Below are positions 1-8,270 of a stretch of DNA of 64,000 bases, in pieces. The notes beneath the pieces are model-generated. The model saw nothing but the letters and a program-made list of their open reading frames with translations, searched no databases and was not told the origin of the DNA. The translations under genes and the position numbers were made by a program. This stretch comes from Mesonia mobilis DSM 19841 (GTDB lineage: Bacteria > Bacteroidota > Bacteroidia > Flavobacteriales > Flavobacteriaceae), in assembly GCF_000423405.1 (NCBI RefSeq), contig NZ_AUHX01000013.1:32992-96991 (forward strand), in the 5' to 3' direction. Position 1 is the first letter of the stretch, and every line of letters begins with the position of its first letter.

Positions 1-491
1 ATACCTGCGATCTTACCACCACTAGACTTAAGCGCTGAAATAACGTTCTTCGTAGGTGATTGTAACAATCCGATGATATCTCCGATAACCTCTTCTTTAG
101 ATTTGATATTAGAAAGAGCTTCTAAATACTCGTCTCCAACATAAATTGCTTCATCAATAAAAGCTCCTTTAAGAATTGGCTTCTCATTCTTTTTTCTAAA
201 TTCTTTGATTACTTTAGCTGGAGCGTTACCAGTTTCTGCAATCATAATTGATGTATTGCCTTTTAAAGTTGATGGTAAATCACCGAAATCTTTTTCAGCT
301 GCTTCCATCGCTTTTGCTAGCAATGTATTCTTAACTACCGATAATTTCACGTTAGCTTTAAAACAAGCTCTTCTTAAGTTAGAAGTTGTACCTGCATCTA
401 AACCAGAAATATCTGCTAAATAAATTGTTGAAGTATCAGCTAACTGGGCAGTTAAATCTTTTATTACTTGTGATTTTTCTTCTCTTGTCAT
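1..491 (-). CDS. rplJ: 50S ribosomal protein L10, C-terminus cut by window edge
   Basis: Reading from ATG at 491 down to the window edge gives about 163 residues beginning MTREEKSQVIKDL, with the uL10 hallmarks of an N-terminal rRNA-binding region and the segment LADISGLDAGTTSNLRR. L10 forms the base of the ribosomal stalk and binds L7/L12 dimers. It follows rplA after a 10-base gap, in the conserved secE-nusG-rplK-rplA-rplJ order, so it belongs to the same operon; rplL and rpoBC would be expected beyond the left edge. Only the last few residues are missing. Confidence 0.95.
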   Translation of the reverse strand, partial: MTREEKSQVIKDLTAQLADTSTIYLADISGLDAGTTSNLRRACFKANVKLSVVKNTLLAKAMEAAEKDFGDLPSTLKGNTSIMIAETGNAPAKVIKEFRKKNEKPILKGAFIDEAIYVGDEYLEALSNIKSKEEVIGDIIGLLQSPTKNVISALKSSGGKIAG

Positions 492-501
492 AATAATTTA
501 A

Positions 502-1200
502 TTATTGCTCAGTAAACCTTTTAGTATCAATCTCAACACTCGGGCTCATCGTGCTAGACATGTGGATACTTTTAATATACACACCTTTAGCGGCCTGAGG
601 TTTTAATTTTACAAGCGTAGTTAATAATTCTCTTGCGTTACCTGCAATTTTCTCTGCATCGAAAGATGCTTTTCCAACTGCTGCGTGAACGATACCGGTT
701 TTATCTACTTTAAAGTCAATTTTACCAGCTTTCACATCAGATACTGCTTTTGCAACATCCATAGTAACAGTACCTGTTTTTGGGTTAGGCATTAAACCTC
801 TAGGACCTAAAATTCTACCTAAAGGACCTAATTTACCCATTACGCTAGGCATAGTCACAATAACATCTACATCTGTCCAGCCACCTTTGATTTTCTCAAG
901 GTATTCATCTAAACCAACGTAATCTGCACCTGCATCTTTAGCTTCTTGCTCTTTATCTGGAGTTACTAAAGCTAAAACTTTCACATCTTTACCAGTACCG
1001 TGAGGTAATGTTACCACCCCCCTAACCATTTGGTTAGCTTTACGTGGATCTACATTTAAACGAACTGCTAAATCTACTGAAGGATCAAAGTTTACGTTAG
1101 ATATTTCTTTTACTAAAGCAGAAGCTTCGGCTACAGTATACAACTTAGAACTATCAAGCTTTGCCTGAACTTCTTTTTGCTTTTTTGTTAATTTTGCCAT
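502..1200 (-). CDS. rplA: 50S ribosomal protein L1
   Basis: 232 residues, the normal length for uL1. The conserved block [18 protein letters not shown], followed by [10 protein letters not shown], lies near residues 120-145. L1 binds 23S rRNA at the mobile L1 stalk that guides deacylated tRNA out of the E site. In many bacteria it also represses translation of the L11-L1 mRNA. It follows rplK with a 19-base gap and precedes rplJ, and no promoter is visible between them, so it is read as an internal operon gene. Confidence 0.98.
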   Translation of the reverse strand: MAKLTKKQKEVQAKLDSSKLYTVAEASALVKEISNVNFDPSVDLAVRLNVDPRKANQMVRGVVTLPHGTGKDVKVLALVTPDKEQEAKDAGADYVGLDEYLEKIKGGWTDVDVIVTMPSVMGKLGPLGRILGPRGLMPNPKTGTVTMDVAKAVSDVKAGKIDFKVDKTGIVHAAVGKASFDAEKIAGNARELLTTLVKLKPQAAKGVYIKSIHMSSTMSPSVEIDTKRFTEQ

Positions 1201-1219
1201 TTCTTAGTTTCTTTTTAGA

Positions 1220-1657
1220 TTAAAATGGTGCATCACCTTTTACTGTTATTCCCATAGAACGTGCTGTACCAGCAACCATCTTCATAGCAGACTCAACAGT
1301 AAATGCATTAAGGTCTTGCATTTTATCTTCTGCAATCGCTTTAACCTGATCCCAAGAAATACTTGCTACTTTCTTACGATTAGGTTCTCCCGAACCTTTT
1401 TTAGTTTTCGCTGCTTCCATAATCTGAACAGCTGCTGGAGGAGTCTTGATAACAAAATCGAAAGATTTATCTTTGTAAACTGTAATTACAACAGGTAATA
1501 CTTTCCCTTGTTTATCTTGAGTTCTACCATTGAACTGCTTACAGAATTCCATGATATTAACCCCGGCAGCACCTAAAGCAGGTCCAACTGGTGGAGACGG
1601 GTTAGCCGCACCTCCGCGCACTTGTAATTTTACAACCTTACTTACTTCTTTTGCCAT
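1220..1657 (-). CDS. rplK: 50S ribosomal protein L11
   Basis: 145 residues with the uL11 N-terminal signature [20 protein letters not shown] and the C-terminal rRNA-binding domain from about residue 75. L11 binds the GTPase-associated centre of 23S rRNA and is needed for factor-dependent GTP hydrolysis and for RelA-type stringent signalling. It lies 82 bases after nusG; the gap is AT-rich, without an obvious hairpin. Gene order nusG-rplK-rplA-rplJ is the usual bacterial arrangement. Confidence 0.98.
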   Translation of the reverse strand: MAKEVSKVVKLQVRGGAANPSPPVGPALGAAGVNIMEFCKQFNGRTQDKQGKVLPVVITVYKDKSFDFVIKTPPAAVQIMEAAKTKKGSGEPNRKKVASISWDQVKAIAEDKMQDLNAFTVESAMKMVAGTARSMGITVKGDAPF

Positions 1658-1739
1658 TTTTAAAAAAATTTAATTTGAATTATTAATTAAAAAAGTGGAA
1701 GCATTAATAACAATAATTCTATATATAAGTGTAACAATT

Positions 1740-2291
1740 TTAAATCTTCTCTACCTGCATATAACTTAACTCTAATGGTGTTTTTCTTCCAAAAATCTTC
1801 ACCATTACTTCAAGCTTACGCTTTTCTTCATTTACTTTTTCAACAGTACCGTTAAAACCATTAAAAGGACCATCTATAACCTTAATAGTCTCTCCAACAG
1901 TGTAAGGAATCACTACATTATCTTGTTTAACAGATAACTCATCTACCTTACCTAACATTCTGTTTACTTCAGATTGTCTTAACGGAACAGGATCTCCTCC
2001 TTTGGTTTCACCTAAAAAGCCGATTACTCCATTAATCCCTTTAATAATATGAGGAACCTCACCTTCTAAAGCTGCCTGAACCATTATATACCCAGGAAAA
2101 TAAACTCTTTCTTTATTTATTTTCTTCCCATTTCTAACCTGAATAACTTTTTCAGTAGGAACAAGAATTTGCTCTATATAATCTTCTAATCCTTGGTGAG
2201 CAATCTCTTTCTCGATATAGTCTTTGATTTTATTCTCTTGACCACTTACCGATCTTACTACATACCACTTTTTCGCTTTATTCTCTGCCAT
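1740..2291 (-). CDS. nusG: Transcription termination/antitermination protein NusG
   Basis: 183 residues: an N-terminal NGN domain starting KKWYVVRSVSGQENKIKDYI that binds RNA polymerase, and a C-terminal KOW domain from about residue 130 (VGETIKVIDGPFNGFNG). NusG is a processivity and pausing factor that links RNA polymerase to Rho or to ribosomal protein S10. It sits 12 bases after secE, the standard bacterial pairing. The ORF begins with ATG and has a typical N-terminus, so the start is secure. Confidence 0.98.
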   Translation of the reverse strand: MAENKAKKWYVVRSVSGQENKIKDYIEKEIAHQGLEDYIEQILVPTEKVIQVRNGKKINKERVYFPGYIMVQAALEGEVPHIIKGINGVIGFLGETKGGDPVPLRQSEVNRMLGKVDELSVKQDNVVIPYTVGETIKVIDGPFNGFNGTVEKVNEEKRKLEVMVKIFGRKTPLELSYMQVEKI

Positions 2292-2303
2292 AAATCAGTA
2301 GCC

Positions 2304-2501
2304 TTAAGATTTTACCCAATTAAAATACTGCTCAATTAAAGAACTAAAAACCGTATCTACACCCCATATCAGTAAAGAAAATATTACTGAAAATACAAGT
2401 ACAATTACAGTTAATCTTTGCGCTTCAGCATAAGAAGGCCAAGTCACATGATTCTTTAATTCATTATAAGACTCTGATATGTAGTTTACGATTCCTGCCA
2501 T
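2304..2501 (-). CDS. secE: Preprotein translocase subunit SecE
   Basis: 65 residues, the short single-span form of SecE. A conserved amphipathic segment (YNELKNHVTWPSYAEAQR, about residues 12-29) precedes one membrane helix (about 30-52). SecE clamps SecY in the inner-membrane translocon. It sits between tRNA-Trp and nusG, its usual place. Small size is normal for Bacteroidota. Confidence 0.96.
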   Translation of the reverse strand: MAGIVNYISESYNELKNHVTWPSYAEAQRLTVIVLVFSVIFSLLIWGVDTVFSSLIEQYFNWVKS

Positions 2502-2572
2502 TTTGTTTATATATTAAAAAACTTTAATTAAAAATTAAAGTTTAAATAAATTTAGAAAGTCAATTCTAAAAG

Positions 2573-2645
2573 CACGGGTTGAGAGGCTCGAACTCCCGAC
2601 ACCTGGTTTTGGAGACCAGTGCTCTACCAACTGAGCTAAACCCGT
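2573..2645 (-). tRNA. tRNA-Trp (anticodon CCA)
   Basis: A complete 73-base cloverleaf on the minus strand: acceptor stem ACGGGTT/AACCCGT, D-loop GCTCAGTTGGTAGAGC, anticodon loop CTCCAAA with CCA, and T-arm containing GTTCGAGCC. No CCA tail is encoded. It lies between tuf and secE and is probably co-transcribed with them. Confidence 0.97.
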
Positions 2646-2702
2646 AAATATAAGTTAAGGTATTTCGAAAATCAAAATACCTTAACTTTATAATATCTAT
2701 AA

Positions 2703-3890
2703 TTAGTCTAAAATTTCAGTTACCTGACCAGCACCTACTGTTCTACCTCCTTCACGGATTGCAAAACGAAGACCAACATTCATTGCGATAGTTTGGATTA
2801 ACTCAACAGTAATTGTTAAGTTATCACCTGGCATAACCATCTCTACTCCATCAGGTAAGCTAATTGTACCTGTAACATCTGTAGTTCTTACGTAGAACTG
2901 AGGACGGTAGTTATTATGGAATGGAGTGTGACGACCACCTTCTTCTTTTTTCAAGATATAAACCTCTGCTTTAAATTTAGCGTGAGGAGTTACAGAACCT
3001 GGCTTAGTAATTACCATACCTCTAGAGATTTGAGTTTTCTCAATACCTCTCAATAAGATACCAGCATTATCTCCAGCTTCACCTCTTGTCAAGATTTGAC
3101 GGAACATCTCGATACCAGTAATAGTAGAAGTTAATTTCTCAGCTCCCATACCGATAATCTCTACAGGATCTCCAGTGTTAGCTACACCAGTTTCAATACG
3201 ACCTGTTGCAACAGTACCACGACCTGTAATAGAGAATACATCTTCGATAGGCATTAAGAAAGGCTTATCTACATCACGCTCTGGTAACTCGATCCAGTTA
3301 TCAACTGCTTCCATTAATTCTAAAACAGTCTGAACCCACTTATCTTCACCCTCTAAAGCTCCTAAAGCAGAACCAGAAACAACAGGACCATTATCACCAT
3401 CATACTCATAAAAAGAAAGTAAATCTCTAACTTCCATCTCTACTAATTCAAGTAATTCTTCATCATCAACTAAGTCAACCTTATTTAAGAATACAACGAT
3501 TCTTGGAATACCCACCTGACGACCTAATAAGATGTGCTCACGAGTTTGTGGCATAGGACCATCTGTTGCCGCAACAACTAAGATAGCACCGTCCATTTGA
3601 GCCGCACCAGTAACCATGTTCTTTACGTAATCGGCGTGACCAGGACAGTCAACGTGAGCGTAGTGACGGTTAGCAGTTGCATATTCTACGTGAGAAGAGT
3701 TAATTGTAATACCTCTTTCTTTTTCTTCCGGAGCATTATCAATCTGATCAAAAGCAGAAGCTTCTGAATATCCTGCGTCTGCCAATACTTTAGTAATCGC
3801 TGCAGTTAAAGTTGTTTTTCCGTGATCTACGTGTCCAATTGTACCTATATTTAAATGCGGTTTGGAACGATCATAAGTTTCCTTTGCCAT
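2703..3890 (-). CDS. tuf: Elongation factor Tu
   Basis: 395 residues. The G domain shows [12 protein letters not shown] (P-loop, about residues 19-30), the RGITIN switch region, DCPGH (G3) and NKVD (G4); domains II and III follow. EF-Tu delivers aminoacyl-tRNA to the ribosome in a GTP-dependent manner. The gene is preceded by four tRNA genes in the same order as E. coli thrU-tyrU-glyT-thrT-tufB and followed by tRNA-Trp and secE-nusG, an ancient arrangement. The ATG at 3890 gives the canonical [19 protein letters not shown] start. Confidence 0.99.
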   Translation of the reverse strand: MAKETYDRSKPHLNIGTIGHVDHGKTTLTAAITKVLADAGYSEASAFDQIDNAPEEKERGITINSSHVEYATANRHYAHVDCPGHADYVKNMVTGAAQMDGAILVVAATDGPMPQTREHILLGRQVGIPRIVVFLNKVDLVDDEELLELVEMEVRDLLSFYEYDGDNGPVVSGSALGALEGEDKWVQTVLELMEAVDNWIELPERDVDKPFLMPIEDVFSITGRGTVATGRIETGVANTGDPVEIIGMGAEKLTSTITGIEMFRQILTRGEAGDNAGILLRGIEKTQISRGMVITKPGSVTPHAKFKAEVYILKKEEGGRHTPFHNNYRPQFYVRTTDVTGTISLPDGVEMVMPGDNLTITVELIQTIAMNVGLRFAIREGGRTVGAGQVTEILD

Positions 3891-4000
3891 AATTAATACT
3901 TATTTAATCTTAGTTATATATTAGTGTTCAATTTATATACACATAAAAACTTAACAACATCTACGCTGTTAAGTGAAAGCTGAAAATCAATTCAACCTAG

Positions 4001-4072
4001 AGCCAACGACGAGAATTGAACTCGTGACCTCTTCCTTACCAAGGAAGCGCTCTACCCCTGAGCTACGTCGGC
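4001..4072 (-). tRNA. tRNA-Thr (anticodon GGT)
   Basis: 72-base cloverleaf on the minus strand with acceptor stem GCCGACG/CGTTGGC, anticodon loop TTGGTAA and T-arm GTTCAATTC. Last tRNA before tuf in the tRNA-tuf operon. Confidence 0.97.
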
Positions 4073-4135
4073 CTAAAACCAACCTGCCATAAACAGATTA
4101 AGCTCTATTTAGCCTTGATATTCTCAAGGAAATAG

Positions 4136-4208
4136 AGCGGGAGACCAGGTTCGAACTGGCGACATTCAGCTTGGAAGGCTGACGCTCTACCAACTGAGCT
4201 ACTCCCGC
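4136..4208 (-). tRNA. tRNA-Gly (anticodon TCC)
   Basis: 73-base cloverleaf on the minus strand, acceptor GCGGGAG/CTCCCGC, anticodon stem TCAGC/GCTGA with loop CTTCCAA, and T-arm GTTCGAACC. Part of the four-tRNA group ahead of tuf. Confidence 0.97.
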
Positions 4209-4248
4209 ATTCCAAAAATTAATTTATTTTTAAACTAAATTTCAGTTG

Positions 4249-4331
4249 TGGGGAGAGCAGGATTCGAACCTGCGAAGTTAAAAAACAACAGATTTACAGT
4301 CTGTCCTCGTTGGCCGCTTGAGTATCTCCCC
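4249..4331 (-). tRNA. tRNA-Tyr (anticodon GTA)
   Basis: 83-base class II tRNA on the minus strand with a long variable arm (around GTTGTTTTTTAACTTC), acceptor GGGGAGA/TCTCCCC and anticodon loop CTGTAAA. Second gene of the tRNA-tuf operon. Confidence 0.97.
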
Positions 4332-4370
4332 AATGGTTTTAAAAAAACCTTTCAAAATTTCATAGAACAG

Positions 4371-4444
4371 AGCCGATGGAGGGACTCGAACCCACGACCT
4401 GCTGATTACAAATCAGCTGCTCTAGCCAGCTGAGCTACATCGGC
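4371..4444 (-). tRNA. tRNA-Thr (anticodon TGT)
   Basis: 74-base cloverleaf on the minus strand, acceptor GCCGATG/CATCGGC, anticodon stem GCTGA/TCAGC around TTTGTAA, and T-arm GTTCGAGTC. First gene of the tRNA-tuf operon, about 50 bases below the promoter at 4495-4524. Confidence 0.97.
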
Positions 4445-4464
4445 ATTATGTTCAACTTTTTACT

Positions 4465-4493
4465 TAAAAAAAGCCCGTTATCGCTAACGGACT
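4465..4493 (-). terminator. Hairpin with U-run after hpf, straddling the tRNA-tuf transcription start
   Basis: On the minus strand, AGTCCGTTA, a GCGA loop and TAACGGGCT are followed by seven T. It is a good intrinsic terminator for readthrough from hpf. The tRNA-tuf -7 box lies immediately upstream (4495-4502), so a transcript starting there would begin inside the 5' arm and probably not fold it. Confidence 0.65.
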
Positions 4494-4494
4494 G

Positions 4495-4524
4495 CAAATA
4501 TAGAGGTGTTTATCTTTTCTGCAA
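4495..4524 (-). promoter_or_regulatory. Promoter of the tRNA-tuf-secE-nusG operon
   Basis: Minus strand TTG (4522-4524), a 19-base spacer, then TATATTTG (4495-4502), an exact match to the Bacteroidota -33 TTG / -7 TAnnTTTG promoter. Start of transcription is expected near 4488-4491, before the first tRNA. Confidence 0.7.
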
Positions 4525-4555
4525 AATTTTTTTACACTTTTTTTATATTTTTTTT

Positions 4556-4858
4556 CTAAGCATAAGTTTTCAGTTTTTCTTTCTTCTTTTTCAAACATCG
4601 CTTCATCGCACTAACTCCTTCATCTACACCTTCTTCGAATTTCTTAGTAATCTTTTTAACGATAATTTCATCACCAGGAACACTTAATAAAATTTCTGTG
4701 ATTTTATTTTCAGGCTCACTTGTTTTTTGAACTTTTAGGTACACATTCGCATTGATGATCTTCCCAAAGTGTTTTTCTAACTTATTTAATCTACTTTCTA
4801 TAAAAGTGATTAATTTTTGATCGGCGTTAAAATTTACTGACTGAACATTAATTTTCAT
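4556..4858 (-). CDS. hpf: Ribosome hibernation promoting factor, short form (HPF/RaiA family)
   Basis: 100 residues of the sigma-54 modulation/S30EA fold: MKINVQSVNFNADQKLITFIESRLNKLEKHFG begins a beta-alpha-beta pattern typical of HPF (written here in parts: MKINVQSVNFNADQK, then LITFIESRLNKLEKHFG). The family binds the decoding centre of idle ribosomes to promote dimers or block translation. There is no C-terminal dimerisation domain, so this is the short form. It lies 31 bases after xerC on the same strand and may be co-transcribed with it. A terminator-type hairpin follows. Confidence 0.9.
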   Translation of the reverse strand: MKINVQSVNFNADQKLITFIESRLNKLEKHFGKIINANVYLKVQKTSEPENKITEILLSVPGDEIIVKKITKKFEEGVDEGVSAMKRCLKKKKEKLKTYA

Positions 4859-4889
4859 ATCCTAAAGTTTTGGTTAGTTAGACAATAAT

Positions 4890-5777
4890 TTATTTTTTAT
4901 TTCTTGGGTGCGACTTCAAATACACTTTACTCAACTCTTTTATACTATTATGCGTGTATACTTGTGTTGAAGCTAAACTTGAATGCCCAAGCAATTCTTT
5001 TACCGAATTTAAGTCTGCCCCTTCATTTAATAAATGAGTGGCAAATGAATGCCGAATAATGTGCGGACTGTTCTTGGTTTTTGTCGATACCCTACTAAAA
5101 TAACCATTTACAATTCTATAGACAAGTGTATCGTAGAGTTTTTTGCCTTTGTTGGTTAATAGCAAATAATCTGATTCTGAATTTATTTCTAATTGCTCCC
5201 TTTCTTTTAAATAAGCGATGAATGTTTTTTTCACCGATGGAAGTAATGGGATCATCCGCTCTTTATTTCTCTTTCCTAAGACCTTTATCTGCGAAGATTC
5301 TATTTGTATACTTTCTAATTTCAAATTTATAAGCTCTGCACGACGCATTCCTGTTGAATACAATAATTCGATAATTAATTGATCTCGTACGTCTGAAAAA
5401 CCTTCCGCAGAAAAATTAGCAATAACCGTTTCTACTTCTTTTGCTGAAAAAGGCACTTGTACTTTTTTCGAAACCTTCAAGGATTTATGTTTGGCTAAGG
5501 GAGAAACTTCAATTTGCTTCGTCTTTAAAAGATACTTATAGAATGTTTTTAGTGAAGATATCTTTCGATTAATGCTTCGGTTGCTTACTTCTTCATCTAC
5601 TAGTTTCACGATCCAAGACCTAATAATGCTGTAAGAAATTTCAGCTAGATTAGTTTCTTCAAAATTTTCTTCAGCAAAAACAGCAAAATCTGAAATATCT
5701 TTTTGATATGCATTAATGGTATGCAAAGAATACTTCTTCTCGTATTGCAGGTAATCTATAAACTGAGGTAAGTGCAT
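4890..5777 (-). CDS. xerC: Tyrosine recombinase XerC-like
   Basis: About 295 residues from the ATG at 5777. An N-terminal SAM-like core-binding domain (about 1-90) is followed by a catalytic domain with the Arg of STGMRRAELINLKL, then HIIRHSFATHLL and GHSSLASTQVYTH, giving the R-H-R-H-Y set. The role is dimer resolution of the chromosome at dif. An in-frame ATG at 5798 exists, but a -7 box (5796-5803) overlaps it and the MHLPQFIDYLQYEKKYS start matches the family better. Without phage-type neighbours and next to hpf and rpsU, a housekeeping XerC role is more likely than an integrase. Confidence 0.9.
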   Translation of the reverse strand: MHLPQFIDYLQYEKKYSLHTINAYQKDISDFAVFAEENFEETNLAEISYSIIRSWIVKLVDEEVSNRSINRKISSLKTFYKYLLKTKQIEVSPLAKHKSLKVSKKVQVPFSAKEVETVIANFSAEGFSDVRDQLIIELLYSTGMRRAELINLKLESIQIESSQIKVLGKRNKERMIPLLPSVKKTFIAYLKEREQLEINSESDYLLLTNKGKKLYDTLVYRIVNGYFSRVSTKTKNSPHIIRHSFATHLLNEGADLNSVKELLGHSSLASTQVYTHNSIKELSKVYLKSHPRNKK

Positions 5778-5827
5778 AAAAAAACTGTTGATAAACAAAG
5801 TTAAGAAACTTTACTTACCAACAGTTT
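5778..5827 (-). terminator. rpsU terminator with the xerC -7 box in its loop
   Basis: On the minus strand AAACTGTTG (5827-5819) pairs with CAACAGTTT (5790-5782), followed by a run of seven T ending at the xerC ATG. The 28-base loop contains TAACTTTG (5796-5803), a match to TAnnTTTG. Readthrough RNA from rpsU would fold the hairpin; RNA starting at about 5790 would carry only the 3' arm. Confidence 0.6.
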
Positions 5828-5850
5828 GAATTTATTTGATCTGAAAATGA

Positions 5851-6045
5851 TTAGATATTTTCTTGATCTCTTAAACTTTGAATATATCTTGCTTTCTGGA
5901 TCTTATCTCTGTTGAGTACAGAAGGCTTTGAAAAATTTTGACGACTACGTAGCTGACGCATTGTTTTAGTTCTGTCGAATTTTCTTTTGAAACGCTTTAA
6001 CGCTCTTTCGATATTTTCTCCGTCTTTAACCGGTATGATTAACAT
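5851..6045 (-). CDS. rpsU: 30S ribosomal protein S21
   Basis: 64 residues, very basic, with the bS21 pattern PVKDGENIERALKRFKRKFD at the N-terminus. In Bacteroidota ribosomes bS21, with bS18 and bS6, is known to cover the anti-Shine-Dalgarno end of 16S rRNA. The gene has a strong Shine-Dalgarno sequence of its own (6053-6062), unlike every other gene in this window, which fits self-regulation by bS21 occupancy. It lies between acyl-CoA dehydrogenase and xerC. Confidence 0.97.
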   Translation of the reverse strand: MLIIPVKDGENIERALKRFKRKFDRTKTMRQLRSRQNFSKPSVLNRDKIQKARYIQSLRDQENI

Positions 6046-6052
6046 AGTTTAT

Positions 6053-6062
6053 TCACCTCCTT
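6053..6062 (-). promoter_or_regulatory. Strong Shine-Dalgarno of rpsU
   Basis: Minus strand AAGGAGGTGA, complementary to the 3' end of 16S rRNA, 7 bases before the ATG at 6045 (10 bases from the GGAGG core). Other genes here have AT-rich leaders with no such match. Published work on Flavobacterium johnsoniae describes a conserved strong SD on rpsU and autogenous control by bS21. Confidence 0.85.
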
Positions 6063-6083
6063 CCATTTGAGAATTTTGAGCGG

Positions 6084-6091
6084 CAAAATTA
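6084..6091 (-). promoter_or_regulatory. Candidate -7 box for rpsU
   Basis: Minus strand TAATTTTG matches TAnnTTTG; a start near 6078 would give a leader of about 30 bases containing the SD. No clear -33 TTG was confirmed. Confidence 0.4.
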
Positions 6092-6131
6092 ATACTTATT
6101 TTAAATTTTCAAAGTATTTTTAATCAAAGAT

Positions 6132-7298
6132 TTATGTGGCTGGTTTGTACTCTTTTTTATCGATGATCATCTTTGCTAAAATCTCTCTCAAGATCTCGCT
6201 CGTACCACCACCAATAGGTCCTAAACGGCTATCACGCAACATTCTCGCCAACGGATATTCTTCCATATAACCATAACCGCCTAAAAACTGTAAACATTCA
6301 TCGATAGCTTTATCGGCCATTTTAGTCGATAATAATTTAGACATCGTTGCTTCCTTCACCACATATTCTCCATTACCCAAACGCTGCGCAGTTAGATAAT
6401 TAAATTGCTTACACATTTCTGCTTCACTAGCAATATCTGCAATACGGTGACGTAGCGCCTGAAATCTATCGATCGATTTTCCAAAAGCCGTACGATCGCT
6501 CATATATTGTAAGGTATATTGTATCGCGTGTTCTGCTCTTGCATGTGCGTTGACCCCCATCACTAAACGTTCTAAAGCAAAATGTTGCATAATGTAAGGA
6601 AAACCTTTTCCTTCTTCTCCCATCAAATTTTCGGCAGGTATTTTTACATCGGTGAATGATATTTCTCCCGTGTCTGAAGCGCGCCAACCCAATTTATCTA
6701 GTTTAGTTGAAGCAATACCAGGCGTATCACGATCTACCACAAACATACTCATTCCTTTATTTCCATCTTCCGGACTTGTTTTTGCCGCAACGATCAAATA
6801 ATCTGAATAAATACCGTTGGTAATAAATGTTTTTGAACCGTTTAAAATATAATGATCTCCGTTTTTTACAGCTGTAGAACGCATTCCTGCCACATCTGAA
6901 CCTCCAAAAGGTTCGGTAATACAAAGACAACCTATTTTCTCTCCGGTAATGCTTGGCGCTAAATACATTTCTTTTTGTTCGTGATTTGCTTCTTTATTTA
7001 AGTGCGTCATCGCTAAGTAAGCGTGTGCCCACATTGCCGCAGCAAAACCTCCGGAATTTATTTTCTGAAGCTCTTCCAAAAAAATCACCGTGTAAAAAAT
7101 ATCAAGATCTAAGCCGCCATATTTCTCTGGATAGTTAATACCGAAGAAGCCCATTTCACCAAACTTCTCCCAAATAAAACGCTCGATCGTTCCGGTTTTT
7201 TCCCATTTATCGATATGCGGAACCACTTCTTTTTGTAAGAAGTCGCTCAAACTTTTTCTGAATAAATTATGTTCTTCTGTAAAATATGTTGTGCTCAT
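6132..7298 (-). CDS. Acyl-CoA dehydrogenase
   Basis: 388 residues with the three-part ACAD fold: N-terminal helical domain (about 5-118), middle beta domain with CITEPFGGSDVAGM (124-139), and C-terminal helical domain. It oxidises an acyl-CoA to the trans-2-enoyl-CoA using FAD. The YEGT catalytic glutamate of short/medium-chain enzymes is replaced by glycine (PIGGGTSEILRE), while a glutamate stands in HFALERL (about E243), the position used by long-chain and isovaleryl-type enzymes. The substrate cannot be named. It stands as a single gene between rpsU and a helix-hairpin-helix protein. Confidence 0.9.
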   Translation of the reverse strand: MSTTYFTEEHNLFRKSLSDFLQKEVVPHIDKWEKTGTIERFIWEKFGEMGFFGINYPEKYGGLDLDIFYTVIFLEELQKINSGGFAAAMWAHAYLAMTHLNKEANHEQKEMYLAPSITGEKIGCLCITEPFGGSDVAGMRSTAVKNGDHYILNGSKTFITNGIYSDYLIVAAKTSPEDGNKGMSMFVVDRDTPGIASTKLDKLGWRASDTGEISFTDVKIPAENLMGEEGKGFPYIMQHFALERLVMGVNAHARAEHAIQYTLQYMSDRTAFGKSIDRFQALRHRIADIASEAEMCKQFNYLTAQRLGNGEYVVKEATMSKLLSTKMADKAIDECLQFLGGYGYMEEYPLARMLRDSRLGPIGGGTSEILREILAKMIIDKKEYKPAT

Positions 7299-7382
7299 TG
7301 CTTCGTTTAAATTGAAATTTGATAAAATCTCTTCAAATTAAAAGTAAAATTATGTAAAAAGCAACCTATATTTTACGAATTT

Positions 7383-8258
7383 CTAATTTATTTCAACATA
7401 TAATTTAATTCTATCTATTTTGTATGCAGGAAAAGATTCTATTTTTGCTAATTCTTCAAAAGTTTTAATTCCTTCGTGTAGTTTTCTATAATTTACAATC
7501 TCTCTTGCTAGTTCGTAGTCAAAATAAATAATTTCTGAAAGCTCGATCACAGAGGCTTCATTAATTGAAATCTTTTCAATTGGTTTTGGATTCTGTACAG
7601 AAAATTCTTTCAAAATATTCTGTTCAGTTTCATAAGGCAATCCATAAATATCTTTGAGTTGAATATTATCTACAAAACCACCGATCTTTAGTTTATAATT
7701 CAAAATACGCTGACTCATCGTCTCTCCTACTCCATAAACCTCCATTAATTCTTCTTGGGTAGCAGTGTTTAAATCTTTCTTTTTAGTTGAAGATGATTGG
7801 GTTTGAATTGATTTTTCTGAGGAAGCATTTCGCTTTAAAACCCAATCCGGAAATTTAAATGAAGGAGAGATTTTCTTCAGTAATGAATTGGAAACTTTGG
7901 TCACTTTCTGAAAATCTTCCACAGAATTGATCCACTTCCCTTGTTCACGAAAATCTTTTAAGCGTTTAATTTCAGCTAAACTCATTCCTAATCGATAACC
8001 TTTAAAATCGTTGATGTAATTAGGATTAAACTGAAAGATGGTGTCTTTCTTCGGCTTTTGCTTTTCAGTTTTAATAGAATCTAGAAAATGTTCTACCTGA
8101 AGTAATTCTTTTTGTTTTGCTGCTGAAATGTTTTTACTTGAAGAAAGCTGATGCACATAATACATTCCTCCGCCAGCAATAATGATAAGTAATATTAATA
8201 GAAAAATCCCATTTTGTTGCTTGGGTGTAAACACAAAATGGGATTTTCTAAATTTCAT
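7383..8258 (-). CDS. Membrane-anchored helix-hairpin-helix protein (ComEA-like)
   Basis: 291 residues. One membrane helix (about 16-36, GIFLLILLIIIAGGGMYYV) anchors an outward-facing part with three helix-hairpin-helix units: around LGMSLAEIKRLKDF, around LNTATQEELMEVYGVGETMSQRI, and around INEASVIELSEIIYFDYELAREI. HhH units bind DNA backbone non-specifically; ComEA uses one such unit for DNA uptake. It lies 12 bases after the symporter gene and is probably co-transcribed with it. Function beyond DNA binding at the envelope is inference. Confidence 0.75.
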   Translation of the reverse strand: MKFRKSHFVFTPKQQNGIFLLILLIIIAGGGMYYVHQLSSSKNISAAKQKELLQVEHFLDSIKTEKQKPKKDTIFQFNPNYINDFKGYRLGMSLAEIKRLKDFREQGKWINSVEDFQKVTKVSNSLLKKISPSFKFPDWVLKRNASSEKSIQTQSSSTKKKDLNTATQEELMEVYGVGETMSQRILNYKLKIGGFVDNIQLKDIYGLPYETEQNILKEFSVQNPKPIEKISINEASVIELSEIIYFDYELAREIVNYRKLHEGIKTFEELAKIESFPAYKIDRIKLYVEIN

Positions 8259-8270
8259 ATTTCTGAAGAT

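Noticed and set aside
4248..4433. ORF of 61 codons over tRNA-Tyr and tRNA-Thr
   Set aside because: Reads through two clear tRNA genes. Such peptides are a known annotation artefact.
4890..5777. Phage or island integrase
   Set aside because: Neighbours are hpf and rpsU, both core genes, and no attachment repeats were seen; a housekeeping XerC is simpler.
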